Positions 26,279-35,773 of a stretch of DNA of 64,000 nt are shown in pieces (position 1 is the first letter of the stretch; each line of letters starts with the position of its first letter). Position numbers and translations under genes: made by a program. The notes under the pieces were generated by a model. The model worked only from the letters and a program-made list of their open reading frames with translations. It had not been told where the DNA came from and did not search any database. Source of the stretch: Mycobacterium sp. IS-1496 (GTDB taxonomy: Bacteria > Actinomycetota > Actinomycetes > Mycobacteriales > Mycobacteriaceae); contig NZ_LQIU01000067.1 of assembly GCF_001499995.1 (NCBI RefSeq), positions 62,001 to 126,000 of the forward strand, written 5' to 3'.

Positions 26279-28671
26279 GGCAGGTGTGCGAGCTGCTGCT
26301 CGGCGGCGAGGACCAGGCGGGTGGTCCGCACCACCGTGTCGGGGTTGAGGCTCATCGAGTCGATGCCGACCCGCACCAGGAACTCGGCCATGTCCGGATA
26401 GTCGGAGGGCGCCTGGCCGCACAGGCCGGAGTGAATCCCGTTGCGGCGGCAGCCTTCCACTGCCATCCGGATCATCTCCTTCACCCCGTCGTCACGTTCG
26501 TCGTAGTCGAATGCGACGACCTCGCTGTCGCGGTCGACGCCCAGGGTGAGCTGGGTCAGGTCGTTGGAGCCGATGGAGAACCCGTCGAAGCGGGTGGCGA
26601 ACTGGTCGATGAGGATGACGTTGTTCGGGATCTCGCACATCGCGTAGATCTTCAACCCGTTCTCGCCCCGCCGCAGACCGAGATCCGCCATCGTCTGGAG
26701 GACGAGGTCCGCTTCGGCGACCCGGCGCACGAACGGCAGCATGATGATGACGTTCGTCAGGCCCATCTCCTCGCGCACGCGCCGCATCGCGCGGCACTCG
26801 AGGGCGAACCCCTCGGCGTAGGCGGGGTGGGCGTAGCGCGAGGCCCCCCGGAAGCCGAGCATCGGATTGCTCTCCGACGGCTCGAATCCGCGTCCGCCGA
26901 CAAGGCTCGCGTACTCGTTGGTCTTGAAGTCCGACATCCGCACCACCACGGGCTTCGGCCAGAAGGCGGCCGCGATCGTGCCGATGCCCTCCGACAGGCG
27001 TTCGACGAAGAAGGCGCCCCCGTCCCGGTGGCCCTGCGTCAGCCGCTCGATGTCGCGGCGCACCGCGGGATCGTCGACCTTCTCGGGGTGCAGCAGGGCC
27101 AGCGGGTGGAAGCGGATGTACTCGCTGATGACGAATTCCATCCTGGCCAGTCCCACACCGTCATTGGGCAGAAACGAGTTCTTGAAGGCGAGTTCGGGGT
27201 TGCCGAGGTTGATCATGATCTCGGTCCGTGGCCGTGCCATGTCGGCGATCTCGGTGCGATCCACATGGAAACCCACCGCGCCGTCGTACACCCGTCCCGT
27301 GTCGCCTTCGGCGCACGACACCGTGACAGTTGCGCCGTCCGGCACGGTGACGGTCGCGTCGCCGGTCCCCACCACGGCCGGGATGCCGAGTTCGCGGGCG
27401 ATGATCGAGGCGTGGCAGGTCCGCCCGCCGCGGTTGGTGACGATCGCCGCGGCGGTCTTCATGACCGGTTCCCAGTCGGGTGTGGTGGTGTCGGCGACGA
27501 GCACCTGTCCGGGCCGGAACTCCGCCAGTTGGGAGAGATGGTCGATGCGTTTGACCGCACCTGAGGCGATGCGCTCGCCGACCGAGCGGCCTTCGGCGAG
27601 TACGTCGGCGCGGCTTTCCAACACGTAGGTCTCCAGGGCGGTGGCGCTGAGCCGAGAGGCCACCGTCTCCGGGCGGGCCTGCACGATGTAGAGCGCTCCG
27701 TCGAGGCCGTCCTTGGCCCACTCCATGTCCATGGGCCGGCCGTAGTGCTCTTCGATCGCACACGCGTAGCCGGCCAGTTCCAGAACGTCCTCGTCGTCGA
27801 GGCAGAAGCGGCCGCGATCCGCCTTCGGCGTGGGGATGTTGCGCGTCGTGTTCTTCGTCTCGCCCTCGACGTAGACCATCTTCACGGCTTTGTCGCCGAG
27901 GCGGCGGCGCAGGACCGCGCGGTGGCCGGCGAGATAGGTCGGCTTGTGGACGTAAAACTCGTCGGGGTCGACCGCGCCCTGGACCACATTCTCGCCGAGG
28001 CCGTAGGCGCCGGTGACGAACACCGCGTCACGGAACCCCGATTCGGTGTCCAGCGAGAACATGACGCCGGAGGAGGCGATGTCGGAGCGGACCATCTTCA
28101 TCACCCCGATGGACAGCGAGACCTTGAACTGGTCGAAGCCCTGGTCGATCCGATAGTGGATGGCGCGATCGGTGAAAAGGCTTGCGAAGCAGCGGCGGCA
28201 GGTGTCGAGCAGGCTCTCCTCGCCCTTGATGTTGAGATACGAGTCCTGCTGGCCGGCGAAACTCGCGGTGGGCAGGTCCTCGGCCGTCGCGGAACTGCGG
28301 ACGGCGAGGCTGACGTCCTCGCCGTATTCCTGCTGCAGCGTGCGATAGGCGGCTCGGATCTGCGCGGCCAGGTCGGCGGGCAATCCGGCGCCGTAGACGA
28401 TTTCGCGGGCACGCTTGCCTTTACGCGCCAGTGCCGCGACGTCGGCCGGGTCGATGTCGTCGAGTTCGGCGTGTAACCGGCCCCACGCGTCGGCCTCGTC
28501 GAGCATGTGGCGATAGGCCGCGGCGGTGATGGCGAACCCGTGGGGGATACGGACGCCGTGGCCGGAGAGGTTCTGGTACATCTCGCCCAGCGAGGCATTC
28601 TTCCCGCCCACGAGGGGCACGTCGTCGATACCGATCTCTTCGAAGAAACGGACATAGGCGGACGCACTCAT
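26275..28671 (-). CDS. ppsA: Phosphoenolpyruvate synthase
   Basis: The 798-residue enzyme has the ATP-grasp start (LVGGKNASLGEMY), the phospho-carrier histidine in GGRTCHASIIARELG near residue 418, and the PEP/pyruvate domain with GLCGQAPSD near the C-terminus. It converts pyruvate, ATP and water to PEP, AMP and phosphate; a pyruvate phosphate dikinase is less likely given length and motifs. It is the upstream gene of a pair with the trehalose fusion (4-base overlap). A DosR-like box lies 60 bases upstream. PEP supply for sugar synthesis next to trehalose metabolism fits a shift to gluconeogenic flux. Confidence 0.95.
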   Translation of the reverse strand: MSASAYVRFFEEIGIDDVPLVGGKNASLGEMYQNLSGHGVRIPHGFAITAAAYRHMLDEADAWGRLHAELDDIDPADVAALARKGKRAREIVYGAGLPADLAAQIRAAYRTLQQEYGEDVSLAVRSSATAEDLPTASFAGQQDSYLNIKGEESLLDTCRRCFASLFTDRAIHYRIDQGFDQFKVSLSIGVMKMVRSDIASSGVMFSLDTESGFRDAVFVTGAYGLGENVVQGAVDPDEFYVHKPTYLAGHRAVLRRRLGDKAVKMVYVEGETKNTTRNIPTPKADRGRFCLDDEDVLELAGYACAIEEHYGRPMDMEWAKDGLDGALYIVQARPETVASRLSATALETYVLESRADVLAEGRSVGERIASGAVKRIDHLSQLAEFRPGQVLVADTTTPDWEPVMKTAAAIVTNRGGRTCHASIIARELGIPAVVGTGDATVTVPDGATVTVSCAEGDTGRVYDGAVGFHVDRTEIADMARPRTEIMINLGNPELAFKNSFLPNDGVGLARMEFVISEYIRFHPLALLHPEKVDDPAVRRDIERLTQGHRDGGAFFVERLSEGIGTIAAAFWPKPVVVRMSDFKTNEYASLVGGRGFEPSESNPMLGFRGASRYAHPAYAEGFALECRAMRRVREEMGLTNVIIMLPFVRRVAEADLVLQTMADLGLRRGENGLKIYAMCEIPNNVILIDQFATRFDGFSIGSNDLTQLTLGVDRDSEVVAFDYDERDDGVKEMIRMAVEGCRRNGIHSGLCGQAPSDYPDMAEFLVRVGIDSMSLNPDTVVRTTRLVLAAEQQLAHLP

Positions 28672-28730
28672 GGTCTGTCCTCTCGCTGCGTGTCAACGCA
28701 AACCTGCCACGGACGCACGCGGCCGAGACA

Positions 28731-28744
28731 GGGCCGGAAGTCAC
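28731..28744. promoter_or_regulatory. Candidate DosR box between ppsA and the small gene
   Basis: GGGCCGGAAGTCAC matches the DosR palindrome at 10 of 14 positions and shares the CGGAAGTC core with the box at 21208. It is 60 bases before ppsA on the minus strand. Confidence 0.4.
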
Positions 28745-28806
28745 AGGAATGCGCCAGCCGCGACGGCCGCGGACTCAGGCGGTCGGGGTGATCAGCGACC
28801 GGCAAT

Positions 28807-28860
28807 TCACCTCTTCAGTCACATTGGTCACAAATTTCACGTTTATCACAGGAGTATCAC
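28807..28860. repeat. Phased TCAC array in an AT-rich leader
   Basis: TCAC occurs at 28807, 28819, 28828, 28837, 28846 and 28857; four of them are spaced exactly 9 bases. The stretch is clearly AT-richer than its surroundings and lies 60-113 bases before the small gene at 28920. It may be a multi-site operator. A Crp-type reading (TGTGA-TCACA) is only partly met. Confidence 0.45.
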
Positions 28861-28919
28861 GGCAAGCCTCTTTATCGAGAGCCCCTCTCAACAACCGCAC
28901 CAGCCGAAAAGGACTCCTC

Positions 28920-29387
28920 ATGAACACCGTCCTCTATATCGACCCCCGGGGCGTGGTTTACGAAACCCGCGCCTTCAGCAAAGCGGATATCGCCCATCTG
29001 GTGAGCGATTACGGGCTGGAAAGCCTGTCCAGCGGCGATCGACAGTTCGATTTCTGGTTCACCCCGACCGCGCGCCGCTGCCAGCGCCGGGTCAACCGCA
29101 GTGCCACCGAGCTGCTGCTGGCCGCCACCGGGTTCACCGCGAAGAACGTGCCGCTCCTGCGTGGCGGCGTGGTTGTGGCCACCCACGACGCGGACGGGGA
29201 CCTCGACGGTCTGAGCTGGGAGCAGTTGGACCAACTGTCGCGGGCCTGCCGCACACTCACCAAACGCGACTTCCGGGTGCTCGACCGCCGGTTCAGCCGC
29301 GCCGACGCCCGCCTACGGCACCGTCCCGCAACCCCGGCCGCGGCACCTGCGGAAAGCGTCGAACAGCGCGAGTCCGTGCGGCACTGA
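28920..29387 (+). CDS. Small hypothetical protein in the dormancy-type block
   Basis: The 155-residue product is soluble, with an N-terminal alpha/beta-like part (MNTVLYIDPRGVVYETRAF) and an Arg-rich C-terminus. I do not recognise a domain. The ATG at 28920 has AAAAGGA eight bases upstream, so the longer in-frame reading from 28749 was rejected. It is divergent from ppsA, with a DosR-like box and the TCAC array between them, and is followed by a strong hairpin (29402-29424) that probably ends the transcript. Position suggests a stress-induced protein; function is unknown. Confidence 0.75.
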   Translation: MNTVLYIDPRGVVYETRAFSKADIAHLVSDYGLESLSSGDRQFDFWFTPTARRCQRRVNRSATELLLAATGFTAKNVPLLRGGVVVATHDADGDLDGLSWEQLDQLSRACRTLTKRDFRVLDRRFSRADARLRHRPATPAAAPAESVEQRESVRH

Positions 29388-29401
29388 GTTCGGCTGAACG
29401 A

Positions 29402-29424
29402 CAATTCGCCGACCTGGCGAATTG
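29402..29424. terminator. Perfect 9-bp hairpin after the small gene
   Basis: CAATTCGCC and GGCGAATTG form a 9-base perfect stem with loop GACCT, 15 bases after the stop at 29387. No T-run follows, as is common for mycobacterial terminators. Confidence 0.5.
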
Positions 29425-29602
29425 CGCCGCCCAGCCCTGTGAGAACCGGACAATTCTCCGCCGCGACGTTGTCGAGTTTCGGCTAACCGTGCGGCGGTCA
29501 TCTCCTCCACGATGGAATCAACCGTCGGAGCATGTCGAGGAGGTGGGTGTTGATCACCGCGCTCACCTCCGGTGGCCGTTTCGTGGACGGAGGGAGATCA
29601 CG

Positions 29603-30259
29603 GTGAAGCGCCACGATCCGGCCCCTCGGCCGGAGACGTCCCATCCCAGGCGCGAGGACACCCTGGAATCCTTCGAGATCCGGGTGCCCCGATGGCCGCT
29701 CCTCGTGCGGTTGGTCGATCGGGGACCGTTGGTTCGCACCACCGACAGGGTCGAGGCTTTCGTCGTGACGCTGGCGATCGTCGTGTCGCTGCTCGCCATT
29801 CCCGTCGCCGCCGCCGTCGGCACCGCGACCTACGACAGCCGCAGCCGCTTCTACGCCGAACAGCACGCGATGCGGCAGCAGGTGACGGCCACTGTCACCG
29901 ATGTGCCGGAGTCCGTGTCGTTCTCGCGCACCGGCATGATCACGGTCCCGGTCGAATGGTGGGACGGCGACACCCGCCGCACGGACACCGTGCAGGCGCA
30001 CGGCTCGGTGGACCCGGGTGACGCCGTCGACCTGTGGGTCGGCGAGGACGGCGCCCAGGTGCTCGCCCCCGAACCGACGTCCCGCGCCGCGGTGGAGGCG
30101 GTGGCGGGCGCCGTCGCGATCTGGATGAGCGTCGCCGCAGGCACGGCGATCCTGTCCGCGCTCGTCCAGTTGACATGTGACCGCATCCGGTCCGCAGCGT
30201 GGCAACACGAACTCGACACGTTGGTCGACGGTGGTGGCCACACGTCCAGTCATCCCTGA
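29603..30259 (+). CDS. Rv1733c-like two-pass membrane protein
   Basis: The 218-residue product has two transmembrane helices (about residues 52-74 and 167-190) around an extracytoplasmic domain of about 90 residues with VPVEWWDGDTRR and GDAVDLWVGEDG. This is the layout of M. tuberculosis Rv1733c, a DosR-regulated antigen of unknown function. The GTG at 29603 has GGAGGGAG nine bases upstream. No clear DosR box is in the 215-base gap before it; the gap holds the hairpin at 29402-29424. It lies 98 bases before tex. Confidence 0.82.
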   Translation: MKRHDPAPRPETSHPRREDTLESFEIRVPRWPLLVRLVDRGPLVRTTDRVEAFVVTLAIVVSLLAIPVAAAVGTATYDSRSRFYAEQHAMRQQVTATVTDVPESVSFSRTGMITVPVEWWDGDTRRTDTVQAHGSVDPGDAVDLWVGEDGAQVLAPEPTSRAAVEAVAGAVAIWMSVAAGTAILSALVQLTCDRIRSAAWQHELDTLVDGGGHTSSHP

Positions 30260-30345
30260 CGACATCGTGCGCTGACGACCTGGTACTCCCGTCCTGACCG
30301 AGACGCGCCGGTCGACCGCTGCCGCGACGTGTCGTCGGCCTTCGG

Positions 30346-30351
30346 TAGGGT
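30346..30351 (+). promoter_or_regulatory. Candidate -10 element of tex (leaderless)
   Basis: TAGGGT fits the mycobacterial TANNNT hexamer and ends six bases before the GTG of tex. No ribosome site exists, so transcription probably begins at the start codon. Confidence 0.45.
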
Positions 30352-30357
30352 TCCCGC

Positions 30358-32691
30358 GTGACTTCGAGCCCGACCGTCAGATCTGTAAACGCCCGTCTCG
30401 CTGAGGAACTCACCGTCGCCGAGGCGCAGGTGGCGGCCGCCGTCCGGTTGCTCGACGAAGGCGCCACCGTGCCCTTCATCGCCCGCTACCGCAAGGAGGT
30501 CACCGGCAGCCTCGACGACGCACAACTGCGCACGCTCGAAGAACGCCTGACCTACCTGCGTGAACTCGACTCGCGGCGGGCCGCTGTGCTGGCCTCCATC
30601 GAGGAGCAGGGCAAACTCACCGACGCGCTCAGAACCGCGCTGCTGACCGCCGACACCAAGTCGAGGGTCGAGGACATCTACCTGCCGTACAAGCCGAAGC
30701 GGCGCACGAAGGCGCAGATCGCCCGGGAAGCGGGCCTCGAACCGCTGGCCGACCGCCTGCTGACCGACCCGGCGTGTGTCCCCGAGGAGGCCGCGGCGCC
30801 CTTCCTCACCGACGGTGTGCCCGATGCGGCCGCCGCACTCGACGGGGCGCGCCACATCCTGATCGAGCGCGCCGCCGAGGACGCCGACCTGGTCGGCGCC
30901 GTGCGCGAGAAGTTCTGGTCCGACGGGTCGCTGCGCACCTCACCCCGGTCCGACGATGTCGCCAAGACCCCGGCCGCCCAGAAGTTCCGCGACTACTTCG
31001 ACTTCTCCGAACCACTGCAGAACATGCCGTCGCACCGCGTGCTCGCCGTGATGCGCGGCGAGAAGGAGGAGGTGCTGTCGCTGAACTTCGACGGGGGAGA
31101 CGACGACGTCTACCTCGCGATGGTGGCGCGGACCCTGGGCGTCGACATGAGCTCGGAGGCCCCCGCCGCGCCGTGGCTCGCGACGACCGTGCGGTTGGCG
31201 TGGCGCGTCAAGCTGATGGTGTCGGCGGCCGTCGCCGCCCGCGTCCGCCTGCGGCAGCGCGCCGAGGAGGACGCAGTCGCGGTGTTCGCCCGCAACCTCA
31301 AGGACCTCCTGCTCGCCGCCCCCGCGGGTTCGCGCACCACTCTCGGCCTCGACCCGGGCTTCCGCACCGGCGTCAAGGTGGCCGTCGTCGACGGCACCGG
31401 CAAGGTCGTCGACACCTGCGCGATCTTCCCGCACCAGCCGCAGAAGCAGTGGGATCAGGGCAAGGCCACGCTCGCGGCGCTGGTCGCCCGTCACGGTGTC
31501 GAGTTGATCGCCGTCGGCAACGGCACTGCCTCGCGCGAAACCGACGCTCTGGCAGCCGAACTCATCGCCGATATCGCAGCCGCGGGGGCCACGGCGCCGG
31601 TGAAGGCGATGGTCAGTGAGGCCGGGGCGTCGGTGTACTCCGCCTCGGCGTACGCCGCGCACGAACTGCCCGCCCTGGACGTGACGTTGCGGGGTGCGGT
31701 GTCCATCGCCCGTCGTCTGCAGGACCCGCTCGCCGAACTGGTCAAGATCGAGCCCAAGTCGATCGGCGTGGGCCAGTACCAGCACGACGTCACGCCCGGG
31801 ACGCTCGCGCGGAGCCTCGACGCCGTCGTCGAGGACGCCGTCAACGCGGTGGGCGTCGACCTGAACACGGCGTCGGTGCCGCTGCTGGCCCGCGTGTCGG
31901 GCGTCACCGAGACCCTCGCGGAGGCCATCGTCGCGCACCGCGAGAAGACCGGGCCGTTCCGCAACCGGACCTCCCTGCTCGAGGTACCGCGGTTGGGCCC
32001 CAAGGCATTCGAACAGTGTGCGGGCTTCCTGCGGATCACCGGCGGGGAGGATCCGCTCGACGCCTCGGGCGTCCATCCCGAGGCCTACCCGGTGGTGCGG
32101 CGCATCCTGGACCGTTCGGGGGTCACGCTGGCCGAGATCATCGGCAACCAACGGCAGCTGCGCTCGCTGAAACCCGCCGAGTTCGCCGACGACCGGTTCG
32201 GCATCCCCACCGTCACTGACATTCTCGCCGAACTCGAGAAGCCCGGACGCGACCCGCGGCCGGCGTTCTCGACGGCGACCTTCGCCGCCGGTGTGGAGAA
32301 GGTCGCCGACCTGAAGGTGGGCATGGTGCTCGAGGGTGTGGTGACCAATGTCGCGGCGTTCGGCGCGTTCGTCGACGTGGGCGTGCACCAGGACGGTCTC
32401 GTCCACGTCTCCGCGATGGCCGACCGCTTCGTGTCCGACCCGCATGAGGTGGTGCGCTCCGGCCAGGTGGTTCGGGTCAAGGTCGTCGACGTCGACGTGG
32501 ACCGGCAGCGGATCGGGCTGAGCCTCCGGCTGGGCGACACTCCGCAGCGCGACAAGGCCAAACCGCGTCGTGATGCGCCCACCCAGCGGCCGCAGGGGAG
32601 GCGGAACCCCAAGCGCGACAACGATCGTCGGGAGAAGGCGCCGGCCGGGTCGATGGCGCAGGCGCTCCGCGACGCCGGCTTCGGCCGCTAG
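30358..32691 (+). CDS. tex: Tex-family RNA-binding transcription accessory protein
   Basis: The 777-residue protein has the full Tex layout: N-terminal helical domain (VPFIARYRKEVTGSLDD), a YqgF-like RNase H fold (LGLDPGFRTGVKVAVVDG, about residue 330), helix-hairpin-helix repeats (SVPLLARVSGVTETLAEAI) and a C-terminal S1 RNA-binding domain (VGMVLEGVVTNVAAFGAFVD) followed by a basic tail. Tex binds nucleic acid and influences transcription and stress survival. Start is GTG with no leader. It converges with the MmpL gene, nine bases apart. Confidence 0.95.
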   Translation: MTSSPTVRSVNARLAEELTVAEAQVAAAVRLLDEGATVPFIARYRKEVTGSLDDAQLRTLEERLTYLRELDSRRAAVLASIEEQGKLTDALRTALLTADTKSRVEDIYLPYKPKRRTKAQIAREAGLEPLADRLLTDPACVPEEAAAPFLTDGVPDAAAALDGARHILIERAAEDADLVGAVREKFWSDGSLRTSPRSDDVAKTPAAQKFRDYFDFSEPLQNMPSHRVLAVMRGEKEEVLSLNFDGGDDDVYLAMVARTLGVDMSSEAPAAPWLATTVRLAWRVKLMVSAAVAARVRLRQRAEEDAVAVFARNLKDLLLAAPAGSRTTLGLDPGFRTGVKVAVVDGTGKVVDTCAIFPHQPQKQWDQGKATLAALVARHGVELIAVGNGTASRETDALAAELIADIAAAGATAPVKAMVSEAGASVYSASAYAAHELPALDVTLRGAVSIARRLQDPLAELVKIEPKSIGVGQYQHDVTPGTLARSLDAVVEDAVNAVGVDLNTASVPLLARVSGVTETLAEAIVAHREKTGPFRNRTSLLEVPRLGPKAFEQCAGFLRITGGEDPLDASGVHPEAYPVVRRILDRSGVTLAEIIGNQRQLRSLKPAEFADDRFGIPTVTDILAELEKPGRDPRPAFSTATFAAGVEKVADLKVGMVLEGVVTNVAAFGAFVDVGVHQDGLVHVSAMADRFVSDPHEVVRSGQVVRVKVVDVDVDRQRIGLSLRLGDTPQRDKAKPRRDAPTQRPQGRRNPKRDNDRREKAPAGSMAQALRDAGFGR

Positions 32692-32700
32692 CGCGAAGCC

Positions 32701-35568
32701 TCAGCGCCGGACCAGCGAGCCCGCCGTCGCCGGCCGTCGGCGCACCCGCTGCGGCCACCAGAACCACGGGCCCAGCAGTGCTGCGATCGACGGCGTCATG
32801 AACGCCCGGATGACCAGCGTGTCGAAGATCAGGCCCAGCCCGATCGTCGTGCCGATCTGCGCCGCCACGGTCAGTTCGCTGACCACCATCGACATCATCG
32901 TGAACGCGAACACCAGGCCGGCGGCGGTCACCACGGATCCGGTGCCGCCCATCGCGCGGATGATCCCGGTGTTGATCCCCGCCGGGATCTCCTCTTTAAG
33001 GCGCGCCACCAACAGCAGGTTGTAGTCCGCGCCGACGGCCAGCAGGATGATCACCGCCATCGCCATCACCATGAAGTGCAGTTCGATCCCGAACACGTGC
33101 TGCCACACCAGGACCGACAGCCCGAACGACGCGCCGAGTGACAGGACCACGGTGCCGACGATCACCGCCGCGGCCACCAGCGCGCGTGTGAGGATCAGCA
33201 TGATGATGAAAATCAATGACAGGGCGGCGATCCCGGCGATCAGCAGATCCCAGTTGTTGCCTTCCTGCATGTCCTTGAACGCCGCCGCGGTGCCGCCGAT
33301 GTAGATCCGCGAACCCTCCAGCGGCGTGCCCTTGATGGCCTCTTTGGCGGCCGTCTTGACGGCGTCGATGCGGTCGATGCCCTCCACCGTCAGCGGGTCG
33401 CCCTCGTGGGAGATGATGAACCGGACCGCCCGGCCGTTCGGCGAGATGAAACTCTCCATACCGCGCTTGAAATCCTCGTTCTCGAAGATCTCCGGTGGTA
33501 GGTAGAAGGTGTCGTCGTTCATCGCGTCGTTGAACGCATCGGCCATCGCCGTTGAGTCCGTGTCCATCGCGGCCTGCTGCTCGAGCAGTCCCGCCTGCGT
33601 GGAGTGCATCGACAGGATCGTCGCGCGCGCGGTCTCCATGGTCTCGATCGTCTGCGGCATGACCGCCAGCAGCTGCGGCATCAACGCGTCGAGCCGCTCC
33701 ATGTCCGGGATGATGGCCTGGAAGTCGTCGGTCATGGTGTTGACCCCGTCGAGGGCGTCGAACACCGAGCGCATCGCGAAGCACACCGGGATGTTGTAGC
33801 AGTGCGGTTCCCAGTAGAAGTAGTTGCGGATCGGGCGGAAGAAGTCGTCGAAATTCGAGATGCTGTCCCGCAATTCGGCGATCTCGACCGACAGGTCCTT
33901 GGACTTGCCCACCAGGTCGTGGGTGGTCGCGCTCATCTGCTCCATCAACCCGATCATCTCGGTCATCGTGTCGACGGACTTCTCCATCTCGTCGGCCTGC
34001 AGCAGGAGGGTGTCCATGTTCTCCTGCAGGTAGGGCCGCGTCATCGTCTGCATCACCCCGCCCAGGCTCATCTGGGCCGGGATGGTGGCGTAGTTCAACG
34101 GTTTACCCTGGGGCCGGGTGATCGCCTGGACGCTGCCGATGCCCTCGACGCGGAAGACCGCCTTGGCGATCTTGTCGATGACGAGGAAGTCGGCCGGGTT
34201 GCGCAGATCCCTGTCGGTCTCGACCAGCAGCAGTTCCGGGTTCATCCGGGCGACCGAGAAGTGCCGTTCGGCGGCGGCGAAACCCTCCATCGCGGGCAGG
34301 TCGTCCGGCAGGTAGTTGCGGTCGTTGTAGTTGGTCTTGTAGCCGGGCAGCGTCAGCAGGCCGATCAGCGACAGCGCGATCGTCAGCAGAAGGATCGGGC
34401 CGGGCCAGCGGACCACCGCGGCACCGAGGCGGCGCCAGCCACGGATCCGCATCGCCCGCTTGGGTTCGAGCAGGCCGAACCGGGTGGCGACCGTGATGAG
34501 CGCGGGGCCCAGGGTGAGCGCGACCAACACGGCGACCGTCATCCCGACGGCGAGCGGGACGCCGAGTGACTGGAAGTACGGCAGGCGGGTGAAGCTCAGG
34601 CAGAAGGTCGCCCCGGCGATCGTCATACCGGAGCCGAGAACCACGTGCGCGGTGCCGTGGAACATCGTGTAGAAGGCGGACTCCCGGTCCTCCCCGGCGG
34701 TACGGGCCTCCTGGTAGCGGCCGATCAGGAAGATCGCGTAGTCGGTCGCCGCGGCGATCGCGAGTGCGACCAGCAGCGTGGTCGCGAACGTCGAGAGCCC
34801 GATCAGGTCGTGGTACCCGAGGAACGCCACCACGCCGCGCGCCGCGCTCAGCCCGAGCAGGACCATGCCCAGCACCAGCAGCACCGTGGTGATCGACCGG
34901 TAGACGATCAACAACACCACGATGATCACGGCGAAGGTGACCATCTCGATGACCCGCACGCTGCGGTCGCCCGCGATCTGCTGGTCGGCGGCCAGCGCCG
35001 AACCGCCGGTGACGTAGACGTCCACCCCGGGCGGCGGAGACAGACCGCCGACGATCTCCTGCACGGCCTTGACCGACTCGTTGGCCAGCGCTTCGCCCTG
35101 GTTGCCCGCCAGGTACAGCTGGACGTAGGCGGCCTTGCCGTCGCTACTGAGCGCGCCCGCCTCGGTCAGCGGGTCACCCCAGAAGTCCTGGGTGTGTTCG
35201 ACGTGGACGGTGTCGGCCTCGAGGCGGTCGACCATGTCGTTGTAGAAGCGGTGCGCCTCGTCGCCGAGACGTTGCTCACCCTCCAGCACGATCATGACCG
35301 AGCTGTCGGATTCGAACTCCTCGAAGACCTCACCGGCGCGGGTCATCGCGATCACCGAGGGCGCTTCCTCGGGCGCCATCGACACCGACCGCATCTGGCT
35401 GACGACCTCCAGCTGCGGCACCGTCAGCGACAGGACCGCCACCAGCAGGATCCAGCCCAGGATGATCGGCACCGCGAGCCGCCGGATCCATTTCGCCGGA
35501 CCGGTGCGCGCAGCGGGCTGCGGAGGGGGACCGACGCGGTGCCCAGCCTCAACGTGCGAGTTGGGCAA
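32701..35568 (-). CDS. MmpL-family (RND) membrane transporter
   Basis: The product (955 residues) has the MmpL4/MmpL5-type architecture: one N-terminal helix, a large periplasmic domain, five helices including ATDYAIFLIGRY, a second long helical periplasmic domain (about residues 440-720), then the last helices with GADYNLLLVARL. The two Asp-Tyr pairs are the proton-relay residues, so it should be active in exporting lipids or siderophore-like molecules. The TTG at 35568 has GGAGG upstream and gives a normal N-terminus; ATG at 35676 is the alternative. No mmpS gene is beside it. The gap to the kinase gene holds both promoters. Confidence 0.92.
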   Translation of the reverse strand: MPNSHVEAGHRVGPPPQPAARTGPAKWIRRLAVPIILGWILLVAVLSLTVPQLEVVSQMRSVSMAPEEAPSVIAMTRAGEVFEEFESDSSVMIVLEGEQRLGDEAHRFYNDMVDRLEADTVHVEHTQDFWGDPLTEAGALSSDGKAAYVQLYLAGNQGEALANESVKAVQEIVGGLSPPPGVDVYVTGGSALAADQQIAGDRSVRVIEMVTFAVIIVVLLIVYRSITTVLLVLGMVLLGLSAARGVVAFLGYHDLIGLSTFATTLLVALAIAAATDYAIFLIGRYQEARTAGEDRESAFYTMFHGTAHVVLGSGMTIAGATFCLSFTRLPYFQSLGVPLAVGMTVAVLVALTLGPALITVATRFGLLEPKRAMRIRGWRRLGAAVVRWPGPILLLTIALSLIGLLTLPGYKTNYNDRNYLPDDLPAMEGFAAAERHFSVARMNPELLLVETDRDLRNPADFLVIDKIAKAVFRVEGIGSVQAITRPQGKPLNYATIPAQMSLGGVMQTMTRPYLQENMDTLLLQADEMEKSVDTMTEMIGLMEQMSATTHDLVGKSKDLSVEIAELRDSISNFDDFFRPIRNYFYWEPHCYNIPVCFAMRSVFDALDGVNTMTDDFQAIIPDMERLDALMPQLLAVMPQTIETMETARATILSMHSTQAGLLEQQAAMDTDSTAMADAFNDAMNDDTFYLPPEIFENEDFKRGMESFISPNGRAVRFIISHEGDPLTVEGIDRIDAVKTAAKEAIKGTPLEGSRIYIGGTAAAFKDMQEGNNWDLLIAGIAALSLIFIIMLILTRALVAAAVIVGTVVLSLGASFGLSVLVWQHVFGIELHFMVMAMAVIILLAVGADYNLLLVARLKEEIPAGINTGIIRAMGGTGSVVTAAGLVFAFTMMSMVVSELTVAAQIGTTIGLGLIFDTLVIRAFMTPSIAALLGPWFWWPQRVRRRPATAGSLVRR

Positions 35569-35739
35569 CTTGGTGAAATCCTCCGTGCGACGTGGTGTCG
35601 TCAGTAGTGATAGCAGATCGCGCGGATTTTCAGGGGCCTCCCTTTCGGTCTCGCGCCAGGCTGTGGGATGTGCCACGAATCCGTCAGGGGCCGAGCGGGA
35701 ACACTGATGTCACCTGATCCGGCGCAAGGGGGGAGCCGG

Positions 35740-35745
35740 TACGGT
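35740..35745 (+). promoter_or_regulatory. Candidate -10 element of the kinase gene
   Basis: TACGGT fits TANNNT, 28 bases before the kinase ATG, with AAAGGA as ribosome site. It gives a short leader. Confidence 0.35.
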
Positions 35746-35773
35746 CGGGACGGACTGAAAGGACTCACTTCTG

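Noticed and set aside
28749..28919. Longer start for the small gene at 28920
   Set aside because: The extension covers the TCAC array and lacks a ribosome site, while 28920 has a good one.
35569..35676. Upstream ATG extension of MmpL
   Set aside because: The added 36 residues are not MmpL-like; TTG with GGAGG gives a normal N-terminus. Kept only as an alternative.
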